Of a stretch of 64,000 nucleotides of DNA, positions 36,986-48,200 are shown one piece after another; the first letter of the stretch is position 1, and each line of letters opens with the position of its first letter. This DNA comes from Caprella mutica. Lineage: Eukaryota > Arthropoda > Malacostraca > Amphipoda > Caprellidae. Both the position numbers and the translations under genes were made by a program. Under the pieces are notes generated by a model, which saw only the letters and a program-made list of their open reading frames with translations, did no database searches and was not told the DNA's origin. Where the stretch lies: assembly GCA_947561585.1 (NCBI GenBank), contig CANNZV010000338.1, positions 186,024-250,023 of the forward strand, given 5' to 3'.

Positions 36986-37840
36986 AATAAATAAAAGGTA
37001 TAAGTAAGCAATTATAATAAATAAAGAGAATAAATAAGCAATAGAAGAAATGGAAATAAATAAATGGAAATAAAGTACTGAGTGATAAAGTAAGGAGATG
37101 CAAGAAATATAATATTGAGTTTAAATATTTAAAGTAATAGTGTAAATTGAAAAGGAAATAAATAGTGAAGAAGTGAAAATAATACAAAGAGGAAGAAAAA
37201 ACAATGGATAAAATAATTGGATAAGTAAATAAAATGGATAAAGAAGTGAATGAGACGTAATTATTTATCCCGTATGACCTAATGGGACATGTATGTCCCC
37301 TTTCGAGTGATGTTTTTTTTAGTTAATTTTTTTTTTTGAGATTTTTTCCTTAAACCGTAGCTACTTAACAAAAGTTTGTACTTAAAAGTTTGTACTTAAA
37401 AGTTTGTACTTAACAAACGATCTTACGTTTGTTAAGTGCAATTTTGATTTAAAAAAACAGCATATCGTTCAACATACTTTCTTTACATATAGGGTAATCA
37501 CTCAGTTAATTTAATTTTAATTTTTAATCACTTAATTAATTTCGGGCATAACGGGTTGACAATTCTTTGGAACATTGTTCTATATGATAGTAAATATAAA
37601 TAGGTAAAATATTTATATATATATATATAATAAATACGTAATTTCTTTAAATAGATATTACTTTATGTTCCTAGTTACGTCAAATGATGTTACAATATCA
37701 GGTTATGGGATAAGATATTACTTAGCTTATATATAGCTTATAAATCTAAAGAATAACGGGTTATAAACACTCTCATCTGACATATAACCCACTCGGGAAA
37801 ATATACACGCTATTCCGTCGATTGTAAATCATTAATAATA
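36986..37840. other. AT-rich noncoding stretch with small repeats
   Basis: AGTTTGTACTTAAA is repeated three times at 37372-37410. It runs into a perfect 12-bp-stem hairpin, ACTTAACAAACG (37408-37419), loop ATCTTA, inverse (37426-37437). A (TA)n run lies near 37615. No exon. Confidence 0.6.
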
Positions 37841-38592
37841 ATTATAATAACCCATTCGATGATTATAATAACCCATTAAGTAATTATTATGACCCATTTA
37901 ATAATTATTATGACCAATTAAATAATTACAAAAACTCATTAAATAATTATAATAACCCACTAAATAATTACAAAAACCCATTAAATAATTATAATAACCC
38001 ATTAAGTAATTATTATGACCCATTAAATAATTATAATGACCCATTAAATGATTATAATAACCCATTAAATAATTATAATAACCCATTAAGTAATTATTAT
38101 GACTCATTAAATAATTGTAATGACCCATTAAATAATTACAAAAACCCATTAAATAATTATAATAACCCATTAAGTAATTATTATGACTCATTAAATAATT
38201 ATAATAACCCATTAAATAATTACAAAAACCCATTAAATAATTATAATAACCCATTAAGTAATTATTATGACTCATTAAATAATTATAATGACCCATTAAG
38301 TAATTATTATGACCCATTAAATAATTATAATGACCCATTAAATGATTATAATAACCCATTAAATAATTATAATAACCCATTAAGTAATTATTATGACTCA
38401 TTAAATAATTGTAATGACCCATTAAATAATTACAAAAACCCATTAAATAATTATAATAACCCATTAAGTAATTATTATGACTCATTAAATAATTGTAATG
38501 ACCCATTAAATAATTACAAAAACCCATTAAATAATTATAATAACCCATTAAGTAATTATTATGACCCATTAAATAATTATAATAACCCACTA
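37841..38592 (+). repeat. 21-bp minisatellite (CCCATTAAATAATTATAATA), about 36 units
   Basis: Units of 21 bp with systematic variants (AAATAATTACAAAAA, AAGTAATTATTATGA, AAATGATTATAATAA). The variant CCATTAAATGATTATAATAA recurs at 38041 and 38335, 294 bp (14 units) apart, showing higher-order duplication. Because 21 is a multiple of three, the minus strand stays open for 230 codons (repeat NYLMGHY). No start context, splice site or non-repeat domain supports a real protein. Confidence 0.93.
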
Positions 38593-40178
38593 AATTCGAT
38601 AACCGAAAAACTTTTAATTTTTTTATTGTATTAAAGAATTCGTGAAAATTTGTCCAAAATTATATTTCATTTGATACAAAAAAAATTAATGATTAAAAAA
38701 ATGAATATTATTTCAAAATTCTAATTTAATTCAAAATGTAAAAGCAATTTCATTTAATTTTCTGATTATGCTTAATACTTTTAGTGATTTGAATAATCAT
38801 TTTGTTAATTATAGGGTGGGATAATTATCTAAAATTTGGTGTCAAGACTATTCAATTTATTTAAGAGACAATAATTATTTTCTATTAAATCGCATGGAAT
38901 AAATAGTCAATAAAGAGTATTCGCAAATACTTTTAAATAAAATATTAAAAAATACTAATATTATTCCAACTAAATTAGATAGCAATGACAATTCAGAAAA
39001 TTTCCTTTTTTTTTAAACTGAGCTAGAAAATTGTACGAAATAATAATATAAATCATATCAATAAGTCTCCGAAAATAATTTATATGTGAACATAGAATAA
39101 ATGTAACTATCAAGAGAGAGATTCTTTATAGAGTGATAGTACGTACACCCATATTACAGGTGGAAATTATCTTTAATTACAAAGGTACAAAAAAATTACA
39201 ATTATTCTCTATAACTTGGAAAGATGCTGTAAAGTCTCTCTAAGATGTGTAAATGAAATCTACATCAATCACACCAATAATTAGATAGGTAATAATTGTG
39301 ACATACAATTTACAGGTAAAAAACACAAAATTATAAATAGTCGCTAACGATTTGAAGAATCAGCGAAAAAAAAGATATTGCTTGCATGAAAATGAAAATT
39401 AGCAATTGGTATAACTAGTAAATTAGTATGGTAATTTTATACTAAAAACTGTCAATATATATATAATAATTGGTGAACGTTTATATTATATTGCAGATAT
39501 CAAGAATCAAATTTATTCATATAAATATTTTATGATAAATCAATAGCACGTGTCCACCATATGATTAATGTCATCCTGAAGAAAATAATGAATATGCACT
39601 TATATCATTTATTATAAATGCATAAAAGCACTTTATGTTCTTGACATTGAAATTTTTTCATACATAATTACAAGGCAAAAGGTGCTATTTATTAGCTTTA
39701 TAAATGTGCCTATATTTAGTTAAGTGACCCTCAAAACTGGTATAGAACTTCTTCGTAAAAGAATATCAAGAAGAATACAGTACGAAAAAATTAAAAGCCA
39801 TCGTAATTTTTTAATTCTTGTATATGTACTAATGGTAGAAAATATGGAAAGATTTGAAAAAATAAACAATAGACTTTTTTGTTATTTTAAAGTAGTAAAT
39901 TTTCTGAAAATGTAACCAATATTTCTTTCACTTCAAATAAATAGGTAAATCAGTTCAAATACTAAATTAACTACAATTTGGCTCTAAACGATGAAATTGT
40001 ACTGAGATTTCCTCCAAAGCAACTAAACTGATGGTAATTTAGAGTAAAAGTTAATAACCAAAAGCCAAATAGATCAATTAAAGTCCCCTGCTCTTATTTT
40101 ACAAACTACCAATTCAAACTTTGTGGTTTCAAATGCGTCAAATTAGGCAATCATAAAATTTTGGTAAACAACGCAAAT
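38593..40178. other. AT-rich noncoding stretch
   Basis: No exon. An open frame at 39724-39915 (plus) has no initiator near its start and no splice support. Confidence 0.4.
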
Positions 40179-40253
40179 AGAAAGTTAGTTATGGTAGATT
40201 TTAAGATGGGTACCCTTCTTAATCTTCTAAAGCCCCATTATAACTTTCTCCAT
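40179..40253. mobile_element. Palindromic 'GTTATGGTGGGGCC' MITE copy (divergent)
   Basis: GAAAGTTAGTTATGGTAGAT at the left and TCTTCTAAAGCCCCATTATA then ACTTTCTCC at the right. Confidence 0.5.
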
Positions 40254-40373
40254 GTCAACGTGAAAAAAGGCTAACGTTATAATTACTATTTTCATGTAAA
40301 TGGGTGACTATGGAAAATGTTAACATTTGTAGATAAAAATAATTACTATTTTTCACAAAGAAATAAAGCCTAG

Positions 40374-40591
40374 TACAGTAGGACTCCTCTATAGTGAATT
40401 TAGAGTCCTGAGTGAAAGAACTACTCGCATAGTGAAATTTTTTTTTTCAGTCTACCATTAAACTGTAATTAGTTTTCGAATTGCCATTTCATTGTATATT
40501 TAAGAAAAATTTGTTCACTATACGGGATAGTCTCTCATTAAGGACTCTACACTCATTATAGAGAAATCCACTATAGAGAAGTTATACCGTA
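40374..40591. mobile_element. pogo-like (Tc1/mariner) MITE, copy 2
   Basis: The left end TACAGTAGGACTCCTCTATA and the right end on the minus strand TACGGTATAACTTCTCTATA align without gaps (20 of 25 outer positions identical). The element is flanked by TA. The interior CCTGAGTGAA, CAGTCTACC and AATTGCCAT match 27700-27780. About 214 bp, no coding capacity. Confidence 0.65.
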
Positions 40592-40635
40592 ATGAAAAGG
40601 ACAAATAAATCATATTATAGGAAATAAGTACAAGT

Positions 40636-40708
40636 TAAGGTGGATTCATCGAAGATTAAAAGGGGAACCCACCGTAATCTTCTAGTGACCCACTCTACAT
40701 TATCACTG
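40636..40708. mobile_element. Degraded palindromic MITE copy
   Basis: AAGGTGGATTCATCGAAGAT at the left and GTAATCTTCTAGTGACCCAC then ATTATCACTGG at the right. Same arm order as 31317-31394. The small open frame 40640-40828 overlaps it. Confidence 0.45.
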
Positions 40709-42128
40709 GGTAATAATTACATATACTTTCCATGCTATGCTATTATCAAGTATAGACTCCACTTCATTAAAAACATCAAACTGACATCTTCAACATTACC
40801 ATTCACATATCAACAAAAGAAGTGTTAACTTGTTTTAATAACAAATATTAATCTTTGATAACGTCTCACAAAGCTTGATTTATGATGTACGACTCCATTA
40901 ATCCATAGAATAAACAAACTATATTTCGATACTTTATTTGATCCGGCATCTGAGAGAATAAATATATATTTTATATTTGCATTCAGTTTTGTATATTTTA
41001 TTGAAGCAATTTAGTAGATTTATATTTTCGTACTCTAAGTATTCGATAATTTGCTTATCAAGTGAACACAGTTGATGAATTACATTTAAACATAACTATC
41101 GTTGATTTTCTAGTTTTCTTTGTAATATTTTAAAATCTGTATTTATAGAGACCATTTAGATGAAAATCCGTGAATAGTTTACATCATTTCCCATAACTTT
41201 CAATATTAATCATTATGAAAAAACTATAAGTAATATTTATCAATGAAATGAAAGAAAATAAAGATAAAAATTTAGAAAAATAATTTTTTTAGAAAAATAT
41301 AAAATTAGAAAAATAAAAGAATTCAGAAAAATACAGAAATTTGGAAAAATAAAAAATAATACAAGAATTTACTTTTACAAAACATATGGATAAGTTTCAT
41401 AACCAAAAAAAAATCCCGGAAGTCCGTACAAAATCTAATTAGATAATAGGAAAACCCAATTTTTTCAAAATTCAGTTTTTTACACATTCTACATGATTTG
41501 ATGGCAAGATCTTAGTTGTAAAACATTATCAATAAAACTCGTTATTAATAATGTGTTCAGTGAAGGGTAAGAAGATAATAATTCTATGCATGTATATATG
41601 ACACGTTAAATCTTCCATTGGCATATAAGCCTAATCATGATTTAGACATTTTGGCAGAGGCAAAAATTACAATTATGACAGGCCAATTCATCACATTTGA
41701 CCGAATCCATCAGCGTTTGACTGATGACTCTAGAGAGGTGATGTGAATTCTAAGCATGACATATTGGGATAGCCACCTCTATAATTGAAACGAGAAAATT
41801 TATTGCCAAATAACAATAATATTTCATATTAAAACTATAAATTAATGTCCATGAATAGAAACTGAAGGATAATTGGAATGAATTTCAAAATAGGCGTAGA
41901 AAAAAATTGTTGTGTACGTATTTTGTAGGGAACTTTTACTTTTATGATTAAAAAGGTGAATAATTCTCACCAAAAAGTGATGAGTCATGATAATTAACGG
42001 CCATGTAGAGAACTTTTCTCAGAAGTTTCAATTGAAAATTCCCGTATTATATTATAAAGCACAATTTATGTTCTTATTTTGGTTACTGTGTCATGGCCGA
42101 TATGAATAATAATGAATTATATGTTATA
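40709..42128. other. Noncoding stretch
   Basis: GAAAAATA-type repetition occurs at 41270-41360. No exon. Confidence 0.4.
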
Positions 42129-42433
42129 TCGGAGAAAAGAGTCACTGTGATGATGTACTATCAGAAAAAAGAGTCACTGTGATGATGTACTATCAGAGAA
42201 AAGAGTCACTGTGATGATGTACTATCAGAGAAAAGAGTCACTGTGATGATGTACTATCAGAGAAAAGAGTCACTGTGATGATGTACTATCAGAGAAAAGA
42301 GTCACTGTGATGATGTACTATCAGAGAAAAGAGTCACTGTGATGATGTACTATCAGAGAAAAGAGTCACTGTGATGATGTACTATCAGAGAAAAGAGTCA
42401 CTGTGATGATGTACTATCAGAGAAAAGAGTTAC
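42129..42433 (-). repeat. 32-bp minisatellite array B, about 9.5 units
   Basis: Same unit as array A but inverted: core GAGTCACTGTGATGATGTAC plus TATCAGAGAAAA. Nearly identical units. The edge unit at 42421 degrades to GAGTTACTATAATAGAG. Confidence 0.96.
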
Positions 42434-43400
42434 TATAATAGAGTTATGATAAACTACTCTAGAGAGAGGAAGTGTTGCAGCGATTGCAGGATGCTAAGGA
42501 AGACGGTGTAAAACCTTATTTTGTTTCAGTTATATAATTTCTTCATTGAATTTTGTTTCAGTTATACCTATCATTTCTCCATTGATCTGACGCTAGATTG
42601 CCAGTCACGTGACCCAAAAATAAGGATTTTAGCGTCCCACAGGACGCGATATTATTTTGGCCACTGACTCACCACTTGGTTACTAGGATGATGCTAATTT
42701 CACAAATCACAGTAGGATCTTTTCTGTTTGCTCGCATTTTAAAATAATGAAATTAATGCAAATAATATTATATCATGGATACGCGTTGTTATTTAATGAT
42801 ACGGTAATGATTTAATGATTTGGAGAAACCTTAAAAAACTATATTATAATTAAAATAACGAGTGAAAATTAATTCTTATATGATCGAAAATGTGAAACCG
42901 TCCGATAACTAAGAACTTATCCCATAATTCAACAGATCTGCTTCAAAATCACCATTATGCCGATTTGTTCAAGGAAATTGTTAAAATAACTATATTATTA
43001 TTATTAAAGTTTCATAATATGCGCCTAGAAAACAGAAACAGAATATAAAAAGTCTGGGTTTTTTCTAACTGAAAAATTCAATTTTAAAAGTGAGTACCTA
43101 TGATACTATTATATTTCATTAATTTATTTCCATTATTTTCAAATGCACCCAGAAACAGAAAAGTTCCTCACAGTATTATAAATTCCATATATTTTCAAAT
43201 CTTACAAATATGTCATCTTGTACCCAGACCAATTTAAAATATATAAGGATTACGAAGAGTAAAGTTTCATTATGGAAATGTTAAATGAACACAGTTTGTC
43301 ATAAGCTTTTCTTCAACTTTTTTTTTATCTTATTTGAGATTTGTTCTTTGGAACTCCTGAAGATAATGTGATTTTTCGATTCCTGATGAAGATATTGAAC
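42434..43400. other. Array-linked flanking sequence
   Basis: It carries three segments found elsewhere. GCTAATTTCACAAATCACAG (42691-42710) resembles 53634-53653 beside array D. TTATATGATCGAAAATGTGA (42879 onward) matches the foldback arm at 10055. CAAATCTTAC, GTACCCAGACCAAT and AGTAAAGTTTC at 43197-43268 match the flanks of arrays C (45176-45255) and A (6710-6800, inverted). A hairpin GCGTCC-CACA-GGACGC lies at about 42634-42649. These suggest a larger dispersed element containing the minisatellite. Confidence 0.45.
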
Positions 43401-43405
43401 TATTA

Positions 43406-43540
43406 GTCACACGAGCGTTTTTGCCTAGCGTTTCCACAGCGTTTTTGACTCTGAGGAAATTTCTAACAAACCCATTTGATACGTATCCATGTTAGCGACG
43501 CTTTTGGAGCGTTGAAAACGCTGCCAAAACGCTACTGTGG
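43406..43540. mobile_element. Small MITE with AGCGTTTT-rich terminal inverted repeats
   Basis: The left end CACACGAGCGTTTTTGCCTA and the right end on the minus strand CACAGTAGCGTTTTGGCAGC align well, and further AGCGTTTT/AACGCT copies lie inside. Flanks CTATTAGT and GTATTACT could be an 8-bp target duplication with two changes, which would suit the hAT or P superfamilies. Superfamily not settled. Confidence 0.55.
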
Positions 43541-44263
43541 TATTACTCTATATCTGTGTAAATATTTATTTAATTTTACTCTGAGGTGAACCTGAATCCT
43601 TTATTATATTTCCAGTGTCCTAAAGAAATGTATATAAAACTGTTGAGAAAAAAGAAGTCCTTCACATCAACTAACTGTTATTTTTACCTGTAATCTTGTG
43701 ATAGGTAATTCTTGTTATTAATTGATTCCTACCATTAACTATCATTAATTAATTTGAGCCTAAAAAATTATAATTTTTATGGTATACTTGTAATATAAAA
43801 TAGGTAAGGAAAGAATATTATACAACAATAAGCAATTAAAAAAAAAAAAAAATTAAAAATATTAAATTATAAATCATAAATCGTGTATAACTGATGTGTG
43901 CGAATACATGTGCTCTAATATATAAAAGAATACAAATGTGTTTAACCGGTTGTTTGAAACTTCAAGTAAAATATCTCATATTTTTTACGTTGAATAAATA
44001 ATTTTAAAGGGGACGTAAATGTCGCCTTGGTGCCTATAAGGTTTATGTCAATCGGTGATCATCTTCTAATAATATTCAAAAGTAACGCAAAAATCACGCC
44101 ACGAAGAAGACACATAAAAAGGCTCACCATCTATCGACTCCACAAACAGTTTTTTAAAAGCATCGTAAGAAAAAGATGTCCAAAACTTACCAGGAAACCT
44201 CACGACTTGGAAGAATAAAAACCAAACACCACTTATATCGACCTAAACAAGCTGTACGGAGGG
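43541..44263. other. AT-rich noncoding stretch between arrays B and C
   Basis: A15 run at 43840. The open frame 44027-44218 (plus) is Arg/Lys/His-rich, lacks splice context and has no recognisable domain. Confidence 0.4.
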
Positions 44264-45162
44264 GTACTATCGGAGAAAAGAATCACTGTGATGATGTACT
44301 ATCAGAGAAAAGAGTCACTGTGATGATGTACTATCAGAGAAAAGAGTCACTGTGATGATGTACTATCAGAGAAAAGAGTCACTGTGATGATGTACAATCG
44401 GAGAATAGAGTCACTGTGATGATGTACTATCGGAGAAAAGAGTCACTGTGATGATTTACTGTCAGAGAAAAGAGTCACTGTGATAATTTACTATCAGAGA
44501 AAAGAGTCACTGTGATGATGTACTATTAGAGAAAAGAGTCACTGTGATGATGTACTATCAGAGAAAAGAGTCACTGTGATGATGTACTATCGGAGAAAAG
44601 AATCACTGTGATGATGTACAATCGGAGAATAGAGTCACTGTGATGATGTACTATCGGAGAAAAGAGTCACTGTGATGATTTACTGTCAGAGAAAAGAGTC
44701 ACTGTGATAATTTACTATCAGAGAAAAGAGTCACTGTGATGATGTACTATCAGAGAAAAGAGTCACTGTGATGATGTACTATCAGAGAAAAGAGTCACTG
44801 TGATGATGTACTATCAGAGAAAAGAGTCACTGTGATGATGTACTATCAGAGAAAAGAGTCACTGTGATGATGTACTATCAGAGAAAAGAGTCACTGTGAT
44901 GATGTACTATCAGAGAAAAGAGTCACTGTGATGATGTACTATCAGAGAAAAGAGTCACTGTGATGATGTACTATCAGAGAAAAGAGTCACTGTGATGATG
45001 TACTATCAGAGAAAAGAGTCACTGTGATGATGTACTATCAGAGAAAAGAGTCACTGTGATGATGTACTATCAGAGAAAAGAGTCACTGTGATGATGTACT
45101 ATCAGAGAAAAGAGTCACTGTGATGATGTACTGTCGGAGAAAAGAGAGTCACTGTGATAATT
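44264..45162 (-). repeat. 32-bp minisatellite array C, about 28 units
   Basis: Same unit and orientation as array B. A set of four variant units (ACAATCGGAGAATAGAG, TATCGGAG, TTTACTGTCAG, ATAATTTACTATCAG) occurs twice, at 44391 and 44615, exactly 224 bp (7 units) apart. The last unit has a 2-bp GA insertion and fades at about 45160. Confidence 0.96.
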
Positions 45163-46478
45163 TAAAATAGAAAAATTCAAATCTTACAAATATATCTTCA
45201 TGTACCCAGAACAAATTCAAAATATTCATTAACATCGAGCGTAAACTTTACTTTCAAATTGTAAAAAATAGATTTAACGATTTATACAACAATTGTATAA
45301 TTTTCTATTACAAGGTTTAAAGCATGAACAAAAACTAACTTGATATTGCCATTAATATTTTACTGGCAGTACTTACTACATCGAAGGATATTTTTTGCAA
45401 CTAAATGAAATTAACATATTTATAAGATGTCCATCATCTTTTCGGCGTTTGATATTAACTATTCTGAAATTATAAGTAGCTCCCTTATATGAACCGAATA
45501 GTAATATGCTTGAAATAGGCAAACACTATTTTAATCATCGTTAAAATTTAATACTTACAAAAACATATGGAGTTATAATATGTTTTAAATAGGAATAAAT
45601 TAAAATATATTTGAGAAAATGAAGGTTAAAGCATAAAAGCGATGTATATTTTAAATTTTCTTTTTAATTCTTGTAATTGTTTAGTATAACGAACCATTAT
45701 TTACAAGTATTTTTGATAAAATATCGATAGAATTAATTTACATTGTAAATTAGGAATTTTGTTTTCTTTTGAAATTATAAAAAAAATAAACATTTTGAAT
45801 TTACAAGAATTATTGTCAAATTCTTAAAAATTTTCTATAATGAATAAAATATAAATGGGAGAAAATTTTCTTCAAAGAGAAAAATTACAACATGGAATCA
45901 TGTATATATTTTCGTAATTAATTATATGAAAAAGAAAGATTTAAAAAGAATGAGTTCGCCGAATATAAGTACAGAATAAAAATCTATTTCTTTATTTTTA
46001 TTTTAGCAATAACGGTTCAATAAAATGAAGTACAAAAATTCCTAACAAAGAAACTCTCAAATTTCTAAGACGATGCAATTCTCAACGATATTTATCGGTG
46101 AAGAAATCGTCCCTATCGATAAAAGTGGTACGTTATCAGCCGTAGCCTGTTATTACGATAAACTCCTTTTAATTTAGATGAACGGCAGGTAAGGGGGGAG
46201 AGGGGTGATATGACTGAGATAAGGTCTGTAGTTGAGATAATAGATGAAAGGGAACAAGAGGAGGAAATGATTCTAAGATAATTGTAAAACTAAAAAAGAA
46301 GATGTAATAATTAAAGATATTTAAGAAAAATATCTAATTTTTTTTTCGAAAATGGATGGCATTGAATTGTGACAGTAAAAATTATTAAATTTGTGAATTG
46401 TTTAAAAAAAAAACATATAATATAAATAATTAGTTAAGAAAATAATACACTTAAAAGCAATCGAAAATAAAATATGCC
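45163..46478. other. AT-rich noncoding stretch
   Basis: The first 90 bp is shared with 43185-43270. The rest is unremarkable, apart from a purine-rich, GC-richer patch at 46180-46260. Confidence 0.4.
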
Positions 46479-46797
46479 AGGTTAACTCACCATGGTTCAC
46501 ATGTTAACTCACCATGGTTCACATGTTAACTCACCATGGTTCACAGGATAACTCACCATGGTTCACAGGTTAACTCACCATGGTTCACATGTTAACTTAC
46601 CATGGTTCACAGGTTAACTCACCATGGTTCACATGTTAACTTACCATGGTTCACAGATTAACTCACCATGGTTCACATGTTAACTCACCATAGTTCACAG
46701 GTTAACTCACCATAGTTCACAGGTTAACTCACCATAGTTCACAGGTTAACTCACCATGGTTCACAGGTTAACTCACCATGGTTCACAGGTTAACTCA
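46479..46797 (+). repeat. 22-bp minisatellite, about 14.5 units
   Basis: Unit GGTTAACTCACCATGGTTCA plus CA, alternating CAGGTTAAC and CATGTTAAC forms. Each unit contains the palindromes GTTAAC and CCATGG. Confidence 0.95.
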
Positions 46798-47608
46798 TTT
46801 ATTAGCTAAAATCAAAACATTTGGTCACGAATATCTTATTTAAGGTGAAAAGTCATCACTGTATTAAAAACCCTATACTTGTTTTATTTAAAGGCCAATA
46901 GGGTCAGTAATATATTCATTATATATTTATTGTTTCATTATATTTATTCATGGAATCATTTTATAAGATGTTTTCCCACACATTCATTGTTTAATTGTGA
47001 AACTGTTATTTACATTATTAAAAAACATTTATGCTAAAAATCAGTGCACGGACAATTCGTACACTAATTGCTTTATTTTGTATTATATTTATAATGTGCA
47101 AATAATTTATATTATATTTTATTTATACATATTCTGCAATATAATGTAGAAACACCCTTTGTTGTTGGTAATTATAAATTTATGGTCTTTGCCTTAATCG
47201 TTATAGCAATCTTTTCTCCTGCTGGCCGGCAACAGTAAAATAATGAAACATCCTTTTTTAATGATATACTGGCAGGCCCCGCTTTTATTACACTCTGGTC
47301 TAATAAAATCTGTAATATAGAAAATGGAGATTTCTTTATGTAGTCTACTTCTCGGTAACTATGATAATCATCAATATTTTTTATTCAGATTAGGTTATTA
47401 GAATCAATACTGGTTCGGAAATTAGATTTTTATAACTTTTTTTTAGTTTTTTTTTAAATTTTATAGATTTTAACAAAAAAAATTAAATTTTGACTATATA
47501 ATATACATAAATCATTCATGTATATAATATACTACTAAACAAGTGATTGATTACTATTTGATAATTACATACATTAATACCCTTGAAGCGTTGAGCTTTT
47601 TCGGGTCT
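46798..47608. other. Noncoding stretch
   Basis: No exon or element recognised. ACGGACAATTCGTACAC near 47046 resembles the GGACAATTCG words at 21070. Confidence 0.4.
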
Positions 47609-47799
47609 CACTGCCCGCGCAAAAAATGGATATTCCCAAAACATTCTCGGAATATTCCCAAGGAATATTCCATGATGATCATTTTTCGATATTCAGGGAA
47701 TGCAGTTTTTTGACACTTTTATGGAATAGTCCCATAAATCACAAGGGAAAATCTAGGGAATCGCAGAGATGAATTTCAATGGAATAATGAAGGAATACC

Positions 47800-48200
47800 A
47801 ATGGAATAAGACATTAAAGTAAGAGGGAATATTGAAGGAATACCTATGGAAGAGGACATCTAAAGGTAGAGGGAATATTGAAGGAATACCTATGGAAGAA
47901 GACATCTAAAGGAAGTGGGAATATTGAAGGATTACCTATGGAATAAGACATCTAAATGAGGAGGGAATATTGAAGGAATACATATGGAAGAGGACATCTA
48001 AAGGAGGAGGGAATATTGAAGGAATACCTATGGAATAAGGCATCTAAATGAGGAGGGCATATTGAAGGAATACATATGGAATAAGACAACTAAAGGAAGA
48101 GGGAATATTGAAGGGATATCTTTTGAATGAATCATCCAAAGAAAGAGGGAATATTGAAGAAGTACCAATGGAATAAGACATCCAAAAGAAGAGGGATCAC
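47800..48200 (+). repeat. 46-bp minisatellite inside the left arm, about nine units
   Basis: GGGAATATTGAAGGAATACC begins at 47825, 47871, 47917 and 47963, a constant 46 bp, followed by TATGGAATAAGACATCTAAA. It diverges towards 48190. Confidence 0.9.

Noticed and set aside
36636..37187. 183-codon frame with repeated IPYNSLF peptide on the minus strand
   Set aside because: Artefact of the GGGAATTATAGGGAATAAAT repeat and flanking AT-rich DNA.
37898..38590. 230-codon repetitive frame on the minus strand
   Set aside because: Product of the 21-bp tandem repeat. No splice or start context and no unique domain.
42634..42649. GCGTCC-CACA-GGACGC hairpin as a Helitron 3' end
   Set aside because: No CTRR terminus lies at the expected distance on either strand, so the assignment cannot be supported.
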